64,000 nt of DNA from Pseudonocardia sp. C8 (lineage in GTDB: Bacteria > Actinomycetota > Actinomycetes > Mycobacteriales > Pseudonocardiaceae), in assembly GCF_014267175.1 (NCBI RefSeq), contig NZ_JACMTR010000002.1:2159001-2223000 (forward strand), given 5' to 3'. This document shows positions 8,975 to 19,100 of the stretch, piece by piece. Below the pieces are notes generated by a model. It worked only from the letters and a program-made list of their open reading frames with translations. It ran no database searches and was not told the origin of the DNA. Every line of letters begins with the position of its first letter. The first letter of the stretch is position 1. The position numbers were made by a program, and so were the translations under genes.

Positions 8975-9594
8975 GTCGATCACCACGGTTCCGCCTCCGA
9001 AGGGCGGGGACGTGCCGCTCGCCGAAGCATCAGGTGTCGATCGGCGCGATCTGCCCCCGCTGAGGGCGAGATCGTGCGTCTCACGGTCGCGCGTGCTGTC
9101 GATCAGCACGAATTGGCCCTGGGTGGGGCGGGATCGTGCGGTTCGAGTGCTCGTGCGGTGTTGATCTGCACGAGTTCGCCCTAGGTAAGGCAGGAACGTG
9201 CGTCTCACGGTCGCGCCTGCTGTTGATCTGCGCAGTATTGCCTCGGGTGGGGCCGGAAGGTGCGTCTCGCGGTCGTGCGTGGTGTCGATCTGCACGTATC
9301 TGCCGTGGGTGGGGCGGGATCGTGCGTCTCACGGGCGCTCGTGATGTCGATCAGCACGAACTGGCCGTGGGTGAGGCGGGATCGTGCGTCTCGAGGTCTC
9401 GCGCGATGTCGATCAGCACGGTCGCGCCGTCCCGACGGCGGGAATGTGCGTTTCGTCGTCGTGCGTGGTGTCGATCTGCACGAGTTCGCCCCAGGTGAGG
9501 CGGGAACGTGCGTCTCACGGTCGCGCCTTGTGTGGATCTGCACGGTATTGCCCCGGGTGACGCGGGATCGTGCGGGTCGCCGTGATCGTCGCCC
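8975..9594. repeat. Tandem array A: ten 62-bp units
   Basis: A GTCGATCNGCACG-like block recurs at 8975, 9036, 9098, 9160, 9222, 9284, 9346, 9408, 9470 and 9532: one interval of 61 and eight of exactly 62. A second conserved block, about GGCGGGATCGTGCGTCTC, starts roughly 30 bases into each unit. GCACG in the first block pairs with CGTGC in the second, and inner GCC pairs with GGC, so each unit can form an imperfect hairpin of about 35 bases. Since 62 is not a multiple of 3, coding in one frame is unlikely. This fills most of the 763-base gap between the GntR gene and the next gene. Function unknown. Confidence 0.9.
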
Positions 9595-9673
9595 CCCGGT
9601 CCGCGGCGGACGGTGAGCGCCGCTGAACTGTCGGGGGCGGGTGTCACCCTGCGACCTGGGAGGGGAGACGCTC

Positions 9674-10066
9674 ATGAAGATACTGGTGGCCACCGCCCGG
9701 ACCCAGGGCGCGCGTTCCAACGACTTCGACTGGTGCATCGAGGGCGAGCTGGTCCGGATCGCGGAGGTGTGCGCCCGGGACCGGAGCGACCCCGACGGCG
9801 GCTGCGGCTGCGGGCGCGGGTTCGGCGGCCTCAACTCGCACCGTTCCACGACGACCGCGATGGTCGCCGAGGTTCCGCTGTCGTGGGAGGACTACGTCCA
9901 GGCGATCCGGTCCAGCATGGAGCAACAGGGCTGGTGCCCGTGTGCCGGCTGCGCGGTCGCCGCGGCCGAGCACCTGGCCGCCGTCGTGGCCGGCCTGCCG
10001 GTCGGAGCCGTCGTCGAGCGGCGGCTCGACAAGATCGTGGTCCGCGCGTCACCGGCAGCGCAATGA
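9674..10066 (+). CDS. Small cysteine-rich conserved protein, function unknown
   Basis: 130 residues, starting MKILVATARTQG. I recognise it only as a conserved actinobacterial hypothetical type. It has a cysteine cluster GGCGCGRG at about residues 41-48 and a second CPCAGC at about 95-100, which could together hold a metal; an acidic/tryptophan motif FDWCIEGE is at 18-25. There is no signal peptide or membrane segment. The ATG at 9674 has a strong purine-rich site (GGGAGGGGAG) just upstream and 79 bases separate it from the end of the 62-bp array. A strong hairpin terminator follows. Confidence 0.7.
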   Translation: MKILVATARTQGARSNDFDWCIEGELVRIAEVCARDRSDPDGGCGCGRGFGGLNSHRSTTTAMVAEVPLSWEDYVQAIRSSMEQQGWCPCAGCAVAAAEHLAAVVAGLPVGAVVERRLDKIVVRASPAAQ

Positions 10067-10084
10067 AGGGTTGGGCTCGGGAAC

Positions 10085-10130
10085 GCGAAAGGCCGCCGAG
10101 CAGGACTCGCGCTGCTCAGCGGCCTTTCGC
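10085..10130. terminator. Bidirectional terminator between the Cys-rich gene and sigA
   Basis: The arms GCGAAAGGCCGCCGAGCAG (10085-10103) and CTGCTCAGCGGCCTTTCGC (10112-10130) pair almost perfectly around an 8-base loop. It lies between two convergent genes. There is no long T run, as is usual in GC-rich actinobacteria. Confidence 0.85.
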
Positions 10131-10138
10131 CACGCTCG

Positions 10139-11578
10139 TCAGTCGAGGTAGTCGCGCAGGACCTGGGACCGCGACGGGTGCCGCAGCTTCGACATCGTCT
10201 TCGACTCGATCTGGCGGATCCGCTCGCGGGTCACGCCGTAGACCTGGCCGATCTCGTCGAGGGTGCGCGGCTGGCCGTCGGTGAGCCCGAACCGCAGCCG
10301 GACGACGCCCGCCTCGCGCTCGGACAGCGTCGCGAGCACCGACTGGAGCTGGTCCTGCAGCAGGGTGAAGCTCACCGCGTCGACCGCGACGACGGCCTCG
10401 GAGTCCTCGATGAAGTCCCCGAGCTGCGAGTCGCCCTCGTCACCGATGGTCTGGTCCAGCGAGATCGGCTCCCGGGCGTACTGCTGGATCTCCAGCACCT
10501 TCTCCGGGGTGATGTCCATCTCCTTGGCCAGCTCCTCCGGGGTGGGCTCGCGGCCCAGGTCCTGGAGCAGCTCGCGCTGGATGCGGCCGAGCTTGTTGAT
10601 GACCTCGACCATGTGCACCGGTATACGGATGGTGCGGGCCTGGTCGGCCATCGCGCGGGTGATCGCCTGGCGGATCCACCAGGTCGCGTAGGTGGAGAAC
10701 TTGTAGCCCTTGGTGTAGTCGAACTTCTCGACGGCACGGATCAGGCCGAGGTTGCCCTCCTGGATCAGGTCCAGGAACGCCATGCCGCGGCCGGTGTAGC
10801 GCTTGGCGAGCGACACGACCAGCCGGAGGTTCGCCTCCAGAAGGTGGTTCTTGGCGCGCTCGCCGTCCCGCACGATCCAGCGCAGGTCGCGGCGCATCTG
10901 CGGGGACAGCTTCTCGTTCGCCTCGAACGACTTGCGCAGCCGCTCGGCGCCGTAGAGGCCGGCCTCGATCCGCTTGGCGAGCTCGACCTCCTCCTCGGCG
11001 TTGAGCAGCGCCACCTTGCCGATCTGCTTGAGGTAGGCGCGGACCGAGTCGGCCGATGCGGTCAGCTCGGCGTCCTTGCGCGCCTGCCGCAGCGCCTCCG
11101 ACTCCTCCTCGTCCCAGACGAAGTCGGCCGACTTCTGCTGCGAGGACCGCGTGGTCGGCGCCACCCGGTTCTTGCCGGTGTTGGTGTCGTCGTCCTCGTC
11201 GTCATCGTCGGGCGCGTCGGGCGCGTCCTCCGCCTCGACCTCCACCTCGGCCGCCTCGACCAGGTCGGCCTCGATGTCGGCGGTGTCGAGCTCCTCGTCG
11301 AGGACGACGTCGCCGTCCTCGAGCTCGGCCTCCTCGCCCTCGGGCTTCTTGGTCGAGGGCTTCTTCGTCGCCGCCCTCTTCGGGCCGCCGGCCGGGGTGT
11401 CCTTCGTGGCGGTGCCGGTCTTCGCGGCGGCGGTCTTGCGGGTGCGTGCGGCCGGCTTCTTGGCGGTGCCGGTCGCCGCCGTGCCACCGGAGGTGGTGCT
11501 GCGGCGGCTGCGGGATGCGGTACCCGCCGTCGGCTCGACGGACGAGTCGCTGCGTGCTGCGGAGTCTGCGGCTGCCAC
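10139..11578 (-). CDS. sigA: Primary RNA polymerase sigma factor
   Basis: 479 residues. The C-terminal 320 carry all group 1 sigma-70 regions: region 1.2 ([11 protein letters not shown]), region 2 with the -10-binding helix [17 protein letters not shown], region 3 ([14 protein letters not shown]), and region 4 with [20 protein letters not shown] at the end. The first 155 residues are a low-complexity Ala/Lys then Asp/Glu-rich extension, as in actinobacterial HrdB/SigA. The GTG at 11578 follows an AGAGGG site. It directs housekeeping transcription. Next to suhB and cei it matches the Mycobacterium sigA region. Confidence 0.96.
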   Translation of the reverse strand: MAAADSAARSDSSVEPTAGTASRSRRSTTSGGTAATGTAKKPAARTRKTAAAKTGTATKDTPAGGPKRAATKKPSTKKPEGEEAELEDGDVVLDEELDTADIEADLVEAAEVEVEAEDAPDAPDDDDEDDDTNTGKNRVAPTTRSSQQKSADFVWDEEESEALRQARKDAELTASADSVRAYLKQIGKVALLNAEEEVELAKRIEAGLYGAERLRKSFEANEKLSPQMRRDLRWIVRDGERAKNHLLEANLRLVVSLAKRYTGRGMAFLDLIQEGNLGLIRAVEKFDYTKGYKFSTYATWWIRQAITRAMADQARTIRIPVHMVEVINKLGRIQRELLQDLGREPTPEELAKEMDITPEKVLEIQQYAREPISLDQTIGDEGDSQLGDFIEDSEAVVAVDAVSFTLLQDQLQSVLATLSEREAGVVRLRFGLTDGQPRTLDEIGQVYGVTRERIRQIESKTMSKLRHPSRSQVLRDYLD

Positions 11579-11744
11579 CTGGGCCCTCTCGCTACGTGCG
11601 CTGGAGTGTTACGCGGCCGGTTCGCGGTGCGCCCGTCGGGACGACGAGGCCACGCCTCCGGTCGGAAGTCCTGTCCTGGCACCGCCTCGGTCGCCGGCGT
11701 CGGTCGAAGGTCGCCGCGCGTCCCGGAGGCGGGGTGCGCGTTCC

Positions 11745-11750
11745 ATTGTA
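11745..11750 (-). promoter_or_regulatory. Possible -10 box of sigA
   Basis: On the minus strand TACAAT, one base from the TATAAT consensus, lies 167 bases before the sigA start in an otherwise very GC-rich spacer of 249 bases. No convincing -35 element is seen 17-18 bases upstream. The same spacer must also hold the promoter of the divergent suhB-like gene. Confidence 0.4.
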
Positions 11751-11827
11751 ACTGCGCACCGCCGACCACGACGCACCTCACGCCGCCCCGCGCGTTCCGG
11801 AGGCGCGACACGTGGTCGGATGGTGCC

Positions 11828-12661
11828 GTGAGCCCGCACCAGAGCAGCGATCCCGCCACCCTGCGCGCCGTCGCCGAGCAGGTCGCGGCCGAGGCCGCCG
11901 AGCACCTGCGCGGCCTGCCCGCCCCGCGCGACGAGGGCGTCGCCACCAAGTCGTCGCCGACCGACGTCGTCACCGCGTCGGACGCCTCGGTCGAGACGTT
12001 CGTCCGCACCCGGCTCGCCGAGCTGCGGCCGGGCGAGCCGGTGTTCGGTGAGGAGGGCGCCGGTGACGCCGACACGGCGCGCTGGGTCGTCGACCCCATC
12101 GACGGCACCGTGAACTACCTCTACGGCCTGCCCTGGTACGCGATCTCGGTGGCCGCGGTCGAGCACGGGGCGACGGTCGCCGGCGCGGTCGCCGAGCCGG
12201 CGTCCGGTCGGCTGTGGTCGGCCGGGCGCGGCCTCGGGGCCAGCTGCGACGGCCGCACGCTGGCCGTCGCGCCGACCGTCGACCTCGGACAGTCGCTGAT
12301 CGGGACCGGGTTCTCCTACCGGGCCGAGCGCCGGGCGCGGCAGGCCCGGCTGGTCGCGGCGATGCTGCCGGAGGTCCGGGACGTCCGCCGGGCCGGTGCC
12401 GCGGCGCTGGACCTGTGCGCCGTGGCCGCCGGCTGGCTCGACGGCTACCTGGAGCACGGCTGCAACTGGTGGGACTGGGCGGCCGGCGCCCTGATCGCGC
12501 AGGAGGCGGGGGCGCTGGTGCACATCGCCGTCCCGCCCGGGGTGGACGACCTCGGCGGCGACGCCGACGGGCTCGGCGCCGACGTCTCGCTGGCCGCGAC
12601 CCCCGGCATCGCCCGCGAGCTGGTCGCGCTGGCCCGCCGCAGCGGTTCCGCGGAGGTCTGA
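11828..12661 (+). CDS. suhB: Inositol monophosphatase family protein (SuhB-like)
   Basis: 277 residues. Metal-binding signatures of the family are GEEG at about 74-77, DPIDGTVNYLYG at 89-100 and WWDWAAGALIAQEAGA at about 212-227. The enzyme should hydrolyse inositol-1-phosphate, or a related sugar phosphate, with Mg2+. Actinobacteria use inositol for phosphatidylinositol and mycothiol, and family members also act on histidinol phosphate or fructose bisphosphate, so substrate is not fixed. Start is GTG 11828, after a spacer divergent from sigA. It ends 8 bases from the convergent cei stop. Confidence 0.87.
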   Translation: MSPHQSSDPATLRAVAEQVAAEAAEHLRGLPAPRDEGVATKSSPTDVVTASDASVETFVRTRLAELRPGEPVFGEEGAGDADTARWVVDPIDGTVNYLYGLPWYAISVAAVEHGATVAGAVAEPASGRLWSAGRGLGASCDGRTLAVAPTVDLGQSLIGTGFSYRAERRARQARLVAAMLPEVRDVRRAGAAALDLCAVAAGWLDGYLEHGCNWWDWAAGALIAQEAGALVHIAVPPGVDDLGGDADGLGADVSLAATPGIARELVALARRSGSAEV

Positions 12662-12669
12662 GCCGCGCC

Positions 12670-13302
12670 TCAGGTGCAGACGCCCTCGCGGGCCTGGGAC
12701 AGCAGGCCCGGATCGGCCTGCGCGCCGCCCTCGGTGCCCTGCGAGGCCAGCTGGTCCAGCGCGTCCCGGGCCGCCCGGCCCGGCGCGACGTCGGTGAACG
12801 CCGTCCCGACCACGACGTCCACCACCGGGCCCGGCCGCTCGTCGCGAATCAGCTCCACGCACGGCAGCGCCAGGGCCAGGGTGGCCGCGGCGCTCTCGCC
12901 CTCCGGGCCGAACCGCATCTGACCGATGCAGTCCAGGTTGCCCTCCGGGAACGCCGGGTCGTTGCCGGGGGTGGTCGCCTCGGCGAACTCGAGGTCCTTG
13001 AGCTGCGCGGCCACCAGGTTCGCCTGGCCGCGCTGCCCGCCGGCGTTGAGTACCTGGAAGCGGACATCGCGCGGCGGGGCCGCCTGGACGCCGTCCAGGT
13101 CGGAGCGGCTGATCTCCGATCCGGGCAGCGAACCCGACGTGGGAGCCGCGCAGTCCGTCGACGACGGGCCCTCCGACGCGGTGCTCAGCACCACCGTCCA
13201 GGTGGCGACGGCGAGCACGGCCAGCACCACCGAGGTCGCCACGATGGGTCCGGTCCGGCGCCGCTCGTAGGGCCGCGCGGAGCGGGGCAGCCGCAGGCGC
13301 AT
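12670..13302 (-). CDS. cei: Envelope integrity protein Cei (LytR C-terminal domain)
   Basis: 210 residues: a short basic N-terminus, one membrane segment at about 22-42, then an extracytoplasmic region with a LytR_C-type domain (VRFQVLNAGGQRGQANLVA at about 77-96) and three to four cysteines that could pair. In M. tuberculosis the equivalent Rv2700 (Cei) supports cell envelope integrity and virulence. Position between suhB and the DUF4193/DUF3093/dut genes is the same. Its ATG overlaps the stop of the upstream phosphotransferase gene by one base (TGATG), so the two are co-transcribed. Confidence 0.8.
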   Translation of the reverse strand: MRLRLPRSARPYERRRTGPIVATSVVLAVLAVATWTVVLSTASEGPSSTDCAAPTSGSLPGSEISRSDLDGVQAAPPRDVRFQVLNAGGQRGQANLVAAQLKDLEFAEATTPGNDPAFPEGNLDCIGQMRFGPEGESAAATLALALPCVELIRDERPGPVVDVVVGTAFTDVAPGRAARDALDQLASQGTEGGAQADPGLLSQAREGVCT

Positions 13303-14384
13303 CAGAAGGATCCTCCGTCCAGGACGTGGTGGCCGAGGGCGACGAGCGGGCCCACCGAGCCGTCGAGTCCCGCCGCCATGTCTGCCGGGACCGATCCGGC
13401 CCGGACCCGGGCGAGGATCCCCGCGAGGACCACGGCGAGCTTGAACGCGCCGAACGCGACGTACCAGGGCAGCGGGGCGACGTCGAGGCCGGTGCGGGCG
13501 GCGTAGGCGTCGACGAGCTCGGTGCGGCGGGGGAACCCGGGCAGCGCGGTGGGGGACGGCAGCGGCTGGGCGTCCGACCAGACACGGTCGTCGCCGTCCT
13601 GCTGCCAGTAGACGAGCAGCAGCCCCAGGTCGGCGAGCGGGTCGCCGAGGGTCGACATCTCCCAGTCGAGGACGGCGCGGATCCGGGCCGGGTCGGTGGC
13701 GTCGAACACGCAGTTGTCGAGCCGGTAGTCGCCGTGCACGATCGTGTGCCGCTGCGTGGCCGGGACGTCCGCGGCGAGCCGCTCGGCGAGCCGGGTGAGT
13801 TCGGTCTCGTCGTCGGCCGTGACCGGGATCGGGTCGTCGCCGTCGCGGGCGGTGGCCCACTGGGTGCCCCAGCGCCGGATCTGCCGCTCCATGAAGCCCT
13901 CGGGGCGGCCGAAGTCCGCCAGGCCCACCCCGGCCGGGTCGACGGCGTGCAGCGCGGCGAGCACGTCGACCAGCGCGGTGCCGGCCGCCCGCCGCTCGTC
14001 CGCCGTGGCGGCCCATCCGTCGGGCAGCTGCGCGAGCGGGACGACGCCGTCGACCAGCTCCATCACGAAGCAGGGCGCGTCCAGCACGTCGTCGGCGGCG
14101 GCCAGGACGGCGGGCACCGGCACCGGTGTCGGGGCCAGCGCGGCGATGACCCGCTGCTCACGGGCCATGTCGTGGGCGGTCGCGGCGACCTGCCCGACCG
14201 GCGGGCGGCGCAGGACGACGGCGCCGGCGGGGGAGGACACCCGGTAGGTCAGGTTGGAACGACCGGCGCCGATCGCGGCCAGCTCGGCGTCGCGCCACCG
14301 CTCGTCGTCCAGGGCCGTCGCCAGCCAGCCACCGACCACCGCGGGGTCGGCACCGGGGGTGGGCGTGCGGGCACTCGTCGTCAC
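13302..14384 (-). CDS. Phosphotransferase family protein (APH/ACAD10-N type)
   Basis: 360 residues with the aminoglycoside phosphotransferase/choline kinase-like fold: GRSNLTYRV (nucleotide loop) at about 44, the catalytic HGDYRLDNC at about 216 and the metal-binding LDWEMSTLGDPLADLGLL at about 239-256. This exact second motif is typical of the ACAD10/11 N-terminal kinase family, which in other organisms acts on 4-hydroxyacyl-CoAs or unknown alcohols; antibiotic resistance is not implied. It precedes cei with a one-base overlap. This gene is an addition compared with the mycobacterial order. Confidence 0.78.
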   Translation of the reverse strand: MTTSARTPTPGADPAVVGGWLATALDDERWRDAELAAIGAGRSNLTYRVSSPAGAVVLRRPPVGQVAATAHDMAREQRVIAALAPTPVPVPAVLAAADDVLDAPCFVMELVDGVVPLAQLPDGWAATADERRAAGTALVDVLAALHAVDPAGVGLADFGRPEGFMERQIRRWGTQWATARDGDDPIPVTADDETELTRLAERLAADVPATQRHTIVHGDYRLDNCVFDATDPARIRAVLDWEMSTLGDPLADLGLLLVYWQQDGDDRVWSDAQPLPSPTALPGFPRRTELVDAYAARTGLDVAPLPWYVAFGAFKLAVVLAGILARVRAGSVPADMAAGLDGSVGPLVALGHHVLDGGSF

Positions 14385-14714
14385 GCCGACCGACCCTAGC
14401 CGGGACGTCCGCGGGGCCCTCGCTGTGACACCCCGTGGCGTGCGGTGCGGCTGACCGGGGGACTCCCCGTGCCACCTGCAGGGACCTTGGGCTACCCTGC
14501 CCGCCGCCGGTGGCGGACCGGCCCCGCCGGACGGAGGCGAGCAGATCGGCGCCGAGCCGTCGGCGGAGTGAGACCGGCGTCACCTCCGCCGCCGGGCACA
14601 AACCTGGCCGCCGCGACGTTCCTCAGCGGCACGCGACGACCGACAGATGCGAAGGACCCTGCTGCCCACCGGCCGGAGTGAGCAGCACAGACGTGAATGG
14701 CAAGGGTGAGACCC
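14385..14714. other. 330-base spacer without a supported gene
   Basis: This lies between the divergent phosphotransferase and DUF4193 genes and must hold both promoters. A TACCCT hexamer at 14493-14498 could be a rightward -10 box, but no good -35 accompanies it. I see no conserved reading frame, repeat or RNA motif. Confidence 0.5.
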
Positions 14715-15017
14715 ATGGCGACCGACTACGACGCACCGCGTCGCAACGAGGCCGACGAGATGGCCGAGGACTCGCTCGACGAGCTCAAGCAGCGCCGGAA
14801 CGAGGCGCAGTCCGCGGTCGTCGACGTCGAGGAGACCGACACCGCGGAGAGCTACGAGCTCCCGGGTGCCGACCTGTCCGGGGAGGAGCTGACGGTGAAC
14901 GTCCTGCCGAAGCAGGCGGACGAGTTCACCTGCGCCAGCTGCTTCCTGGTGCACCACCGGAGCCGGCTCGCCAGCTCCTCGGGTGGGCAGTATCTCTGCC
15001 GCGACTGCGCGGCGTGA
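14715..15017 (+). CDS. DUF4193 family zinc-ribbon-like protein
   Basis: 100 residues, the same length as M. tuberculosis Rv2699c in the same position. It starts MATDYDAPR; the middle is acidic, and the C-terminus holds two CxxC pairs, CASC (about 74-77) and CRDC (about 95-98), expected to bind one zinc. There is no signal or membrane segment. Strongly conserved in actinobacteria, with no assigned function. ATG 14715 is chosen because homologues start with this MATDYD-type sequence. Confidence 0.85.
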   Translation: MATDYDAPRRNEADEMAEDSLDELKQRRNEAQSAVVDVEETDTAESYELPGADLSGEELTVNVLPKQADEFTCASCFLVHHRSRLASSSGGQYLCRDCAA

Positions 15018-15031
15018 CGCGCTGACAGCGG

Positions 15032-15070
15032 GCGAACGGGCCCCGGCGGATTCCGCCGGGGCCCGTTCGC
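15032..15070. terminator. Perfect 19-base stem terminator after DUF4193
   Basis: GCGAACGGGCCCCGGCGGA (15032-15050) and its exact reverse complement (15052-15070) flank a single base, so the stem can also open a small loop. It lies between convergent genes and can serve both. Confidence 0.85.
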
Positions 15071-15080
15071 ATGCCAGGGG

Positions 15081-15584
15081 TCAGGAGTTCTGCGGGTGCG
15101 CCGCCTGCGCGGCGATGGCCGAGCGCAGCGCGTCCGGGCGGCGGCTGCTCATCACCCAGTACGGCTCGCCGACGCCCGGGTCGGTGACCTCCACCCGGAC
15201 CAGCGGGCCGATCCAGGGCCGGTGCAGGACGTAGGCCAGCGGGTCGAGGTCCGGGCCCATCGCCCGCTGCTTGTCCTTCTTCGCCACGGTGTCGGTCACC
15301 CCGGTCGCGGACAGCGGGAGCACACGGCCGTTCGAGATCAGCTTGCCGTCGCGCACCGTGGTGCGGCTGCGGCCCATCCACCACAGGACGGCGACGCACA
15401 GCGGGATCATCACCGCGTAGCCGATCCAGGAGCGGAGGCCCGGGTACCCCATGTGGATCTGGGCTCCCAGCAGGACGCCGAGCCCGGCGGCGAGCAGGTA
15501 CCACCACACCGGGACGGACAACCGTTCGTCGAACGCAGTGGGGCCGGACGTCGCAGAGTCCCGCTCCGGAGGCCGATCGCTCAC
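15081..15584 (-). CDS. DUF3093 family membrane protein
   Basis: 167 residues. Two adjacent membrane segments (about 29-46 and 51-68) are followed by a soluble domain with the ending [19 protein letters not shown] that is typical of DUF3093 proteins. It is the counterpart of M. tuberculosis Rv2698. Function unknown. The GTG at 15584 (VSDRPPERD) is preferred because longer starts would run through the divergent dut start at 15610. Confidence 0.8.
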   Translation of the reverse strand: MSDRPPERDSATSGPTAFDERLSVPVWWYLLAAGLGVLLGAQIHMGYPGLRSWIGYAVMIPLCVAVLWWMGRSRTTVRDGKLISNGRVLPLSATGVTDTVAKKDKQRAMGPDLDPLAYVLHRPWIGPLVRVEVTDPGVGEPYWVMSSRRPDALRSAIAAQAAHPQNS

Positions 15585-15609
15585 GTCGTCCAGGGTAGCG
15601 TCGCCCGCC

Positions 15610-16125
15610 GTGCCCGGTTCCGCCCCCGCTCCCCCGGACGAGCCGCTGGTCGCACCGTCCGTCGACGTGCTGCTGACCAGGCTCGACCCCGGCATCCCGC
15701 TGCCCTCCTACGCCCGCCCCGGTGACGCCGGGGCCGACCTGGTGACCACCGAGGACCTCGTGCTCGCCCCCGGCGAGCGCCGGCTGGTCGGCACCGGAGT
15801 CGCGATCGCGCTGCCCGACGGCCACGCCGGGTTCGTGCACCCGCGTTCCGGGCTGGCCGCCCGCTGCGGGCTCTCGATCGTGAACGCGCCCGGGACGGTG
15901 GATGCCGGCTACCGCGGCGAGATCAAGGTCTGCCTGATCAACCTGGACCCGGCCGAGCCGGTGGAGCTGCGCCGGGGGGACCGGATCGCGCAACTGGTCG
16001 TGCAGCGGGTGGAGACGGCCCGCTTCGTCGAGGTCGATGCGCTGCCCGGGTCCGTACGCGGGTCGGCCGGCCACGGCTCGACCGGCGGGAACGCCGCGCT
16101 CGGGCGCGGGGGAGGCGAGCACTGA
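15610..16125 (+). CDS. dut: Deoxyuridine 5'-triphosphate nucleotidohydrolase
   Basis: 171 residues, trimeric dUTPase family. All five motifs are present in order: PGDAGADL (about 36), PRSGLA (about 78), the catalytic loop [11 protein letters not shown] (about 96), RGDRIAQLV (about 122) and [11 protein letters not shown] near the end, in which His replaces the usual Phe that stacks on uracil. It converts dUTP to dUMP and pyrophosphate. The stop overlaps the start of the DUF3710 gene by one base (TGATG). Confidence 0.93.
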   Translation: MPGSAPAPPDEPLVAPSVDVLLTRLDPGIPLPSYARPGDAGADLVTTEDLVLAPGERRLVGTGVAIALPDGHAGFVHPRSGLAARCGLSIVNAPGTVDAGYRGEIKVCLINLDPAEPVELRRGDRIAQLVVQRVETARFVEVDALPGSVRGSAGHGSTGGNAALGRGGGEH

Positions 16126-19100
16126 TGCCGGGACGCACGCGCGGGAAGATGTTCGACATCCGGCCCGAGCACGACGAGGCCGAGGTCGCCGGGTCCGGCG
16201 CCTACCCCGGGTACCCGGGATACGGCGACGCCGACGTCGACCCGTACGACGGTGACCCGTACGCGGCCGACCCGTACGCGGCCGACCCGTACTCGGCTGA
16301 CCCGTACGACGAGTACGACGACGCCGACGAGCCGGACGGTCGCGGTGTGAACGGTCGGAGAGCGAACGGTCGGAATGCGAACGGGACGGCCGCCGAGGGG
16401 GCGCCGAACCGCAACGGCACCGGGCGCAACGGCACCGGGCGCAACGGAGCCGGCCGCAACGGAGCCGGCCGCAACGAGACGGACCGCAACCGCGCCGACC
16501 GCAACGAGACGGGCCGCAACGGTCCCGGTCGCAACGAGACGGGCCGCAACGGAGCCGGCCGCAACGGTGCCGGTCGTAACGGGACGGGACACACGGGCCG
16601 CATGCCGGCGGGCGGGGGCGCGACCGGACGTGACGCCACGAGCACCGGGCGCACCGGTGTGGGGCGGACCGGGCGCAACGGCGCCCCTCGAGGCGCGGCG
16701 GAGGCGACCGGGGGTGCAGCGGCGACGACGGCCGTTCGTGCGGTCAACGGTCCCGCGCCGGCCGCCGGTGCGTCCGGCCGGTTCCGCCCCGGAGACGACC
16801 GCGACGGGCGGGTGGCCCCGGACGGCCGGTGGGACGACGTCGAGCCCCCGCTGCTCAGCCACCGCAGCGACGCCGAGGAGCCCGCCTACGCCCGCGAGCG
16901 GATCCCCCAGGGGTTCGACGGCGGCGATCCCGACGACCCGGACTGGGGTCACGGCACGCCCGACGACGACCACGACGACGAGTACTACGAGGACGGGTAC
17001 GACGAGGACGAGTACGGCGTCGGTGACGCCCCGCTGTCCGTCCCACCGCCCGGCAGCGGCGGCCGGCCGCTCGGGCCGGCCGACGTCGAGGAGCTCGACC
17101 CGTCGATGACCGACGCGCTGGCGCGCGTCGACCTCGGCGCGATCCAGGTGCCGGTGCCCTACGGCGCCGAGATGAAGCTCGAACCGGCCGACGCGGAGCG
17201 CACGCAGGCCGTCCACCTGCTGCTGCCCGAGGGCAGGATCGCGGTGAGCGCGCTGGCCGCGCCCCGGTCGACCGGGCTGTGGGGCGACCTGTCCGCGGAG
17301 ATCGAGCAGTCGCTGCGCAACGGCGGCGCCCGGGTCCGCAGCGTCCGCGGCGACTGGGGCCGCGAGCTGCACGCCCGCACCGAGAGCGCCGCCTCGGTGT
17401 TCGTCGGCTGCGACGGCCCGCGCTGGATGGTCTACGGCGTCGCGACCGCGTCGCTCGAGACCGTCGAGGCGCTCGACGTCGAGCTGCGCCGGGTCCTGCG
17501 GGGGATCATCGTCGTCCGCGGGAAGTCGCCGTACCCGCCGCGGACGGTGCTCCCGCTCGAGCTGCCCGAGCACCTGCGGCAGAAGCAGCCCGAGTCCGCC
17601 GCGGCACAGAAACCGAGCATCACCGTCTCCGTCCCGCGGCCGGCCGACACCGCCGCGACCGGGAGTGCACCGGCCCAGACCAAGGGGTCTGCCCGGCCGG
17701 CGGGCGCCACGCCTGCCCGGTCCACGGGGGCCACGCCCGCGCAGCCGACCGGGGCGACGCCTGTCCAGCACTCGGGTGCCACGCCTGCGCAGGCCACGGG
17801 GGCCACGCCTGCGCCGCACACGGGGGCCACGCCTGCCCAGCACGCAGGGGCCATGCCGGCGCAGGCCACCGGGGCCACGCCGGCGCAGCCCACCGGCGCC
17901 GCGCAACCCCGGCCGGGCGGTACCACCAAGGCCCGGCGCACCGGTGCGACGCCGGCACAGCCCACCGGAGCGCCGCCGGCGCCCGGTACCGGCACGTTCC
18001 CCGCGACCCCGTCACCCGGGCCGCGGGACGACGCCCGCCCGGCGGCCGGCCCCGCGCCCTCGCGCCGGATGCCGGCGCCCGGGCCGGTGTCGGCGCCGAT
18101 CCGCCGGCCGGCCCCGGACGACCTCCGACCGGACCCGGACGACTACACGGCCGACCCCGCGCCCCGCGCGCCGCGGCCCGCCCCGCGTCGCGGGGCCACC
18201 GGCCCCGTGCCCGCCGAGCAGCCGGCCGAGCGGACCGCACTGGCCCGTCCGGTCCCGCCCGAGGACCCCGCCGAGCGGACCGCCCTCGCCCGCCCCGTCT
18301 CGCCGGAGACCCCCGCGGAGCGCACCGCGCTGGCCGGGCCGCCGGTGCCGCCCGCCGACGACCCCGAGGTGCAGGACGGTGGCGGGCCGCAGCGTGGTGG
18401 TCGTACGAGCGGGCGGCCCCGACCGGCCCCCGCGGCGTACGAGCACCCCGGCGAGCACGCGGACGCACCCGACCGCTCGCCCCGCCGGTCCCGCCGGACG
18501 GCGACCGGGAGCGGCCGGGTGCCCGCCACCGGCGCGCATCCCGTCCCTGCCGGGACCGAGCCGGCGCCGCACGAACCGATCGCCGAGCCGCCGGTCCGCC
18601 GGGATCCCGCGGTGACCGCGCTGTCGGCCACCGACCTGCTGGCCGGTACGGAGGTCGAGGCCACCCACCGCGACCGGTACGGCGAGGAGCCCTCCGGACG
18701 CCGCGCCCGCACGTCGGCCGGGGAGGAGGGCTCGGGTCGCCGCGACCGCGCGTCGGCCGGGGACGGCTCCGGTCGTCGTGCCCGCGTGTCCGCCGGGGAC
18801 GGCTCCGGTCGTCGTGCCCGCCCGGCCGCGGACGACACGCACGGGACCCACGCCGACGACGTCGCGACCTTCGGGACCGGCGCACACCACACGTCCGGCG
18901 GGGACCGCGACACCACGGCCGGCCGCAGCAGCGCCGCGGCCGCCGAGAGCGGAGGGCGTTCCCGCCGCCGCGCGGCCGGCGGCGCGGGCCGCATCGACGC
19001 GGCCGACCTGCTGGCCGGGCACGGCGCCGCCGGCGGCAGCGCCGGCCCGGCCGCGCCGGACGACGAGCCGGCCCGCCCGGCGTCGATGGCGATCGCGGAC

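Noticed and set aside
13302..14384. Aminoglycoside resistance kinase
   Set aside because: The LDWEMSTLGDPLADLG motif points to the ACAD10-type phosphotransferases, not to aminoglycoside enzymes.
15081..15695. Longer start for the DUF3093 protein
   Set aside because: It would overlap the divergent dut start and adds a Ser/Gly-rich segment without conservation; GTG 15584 is better.
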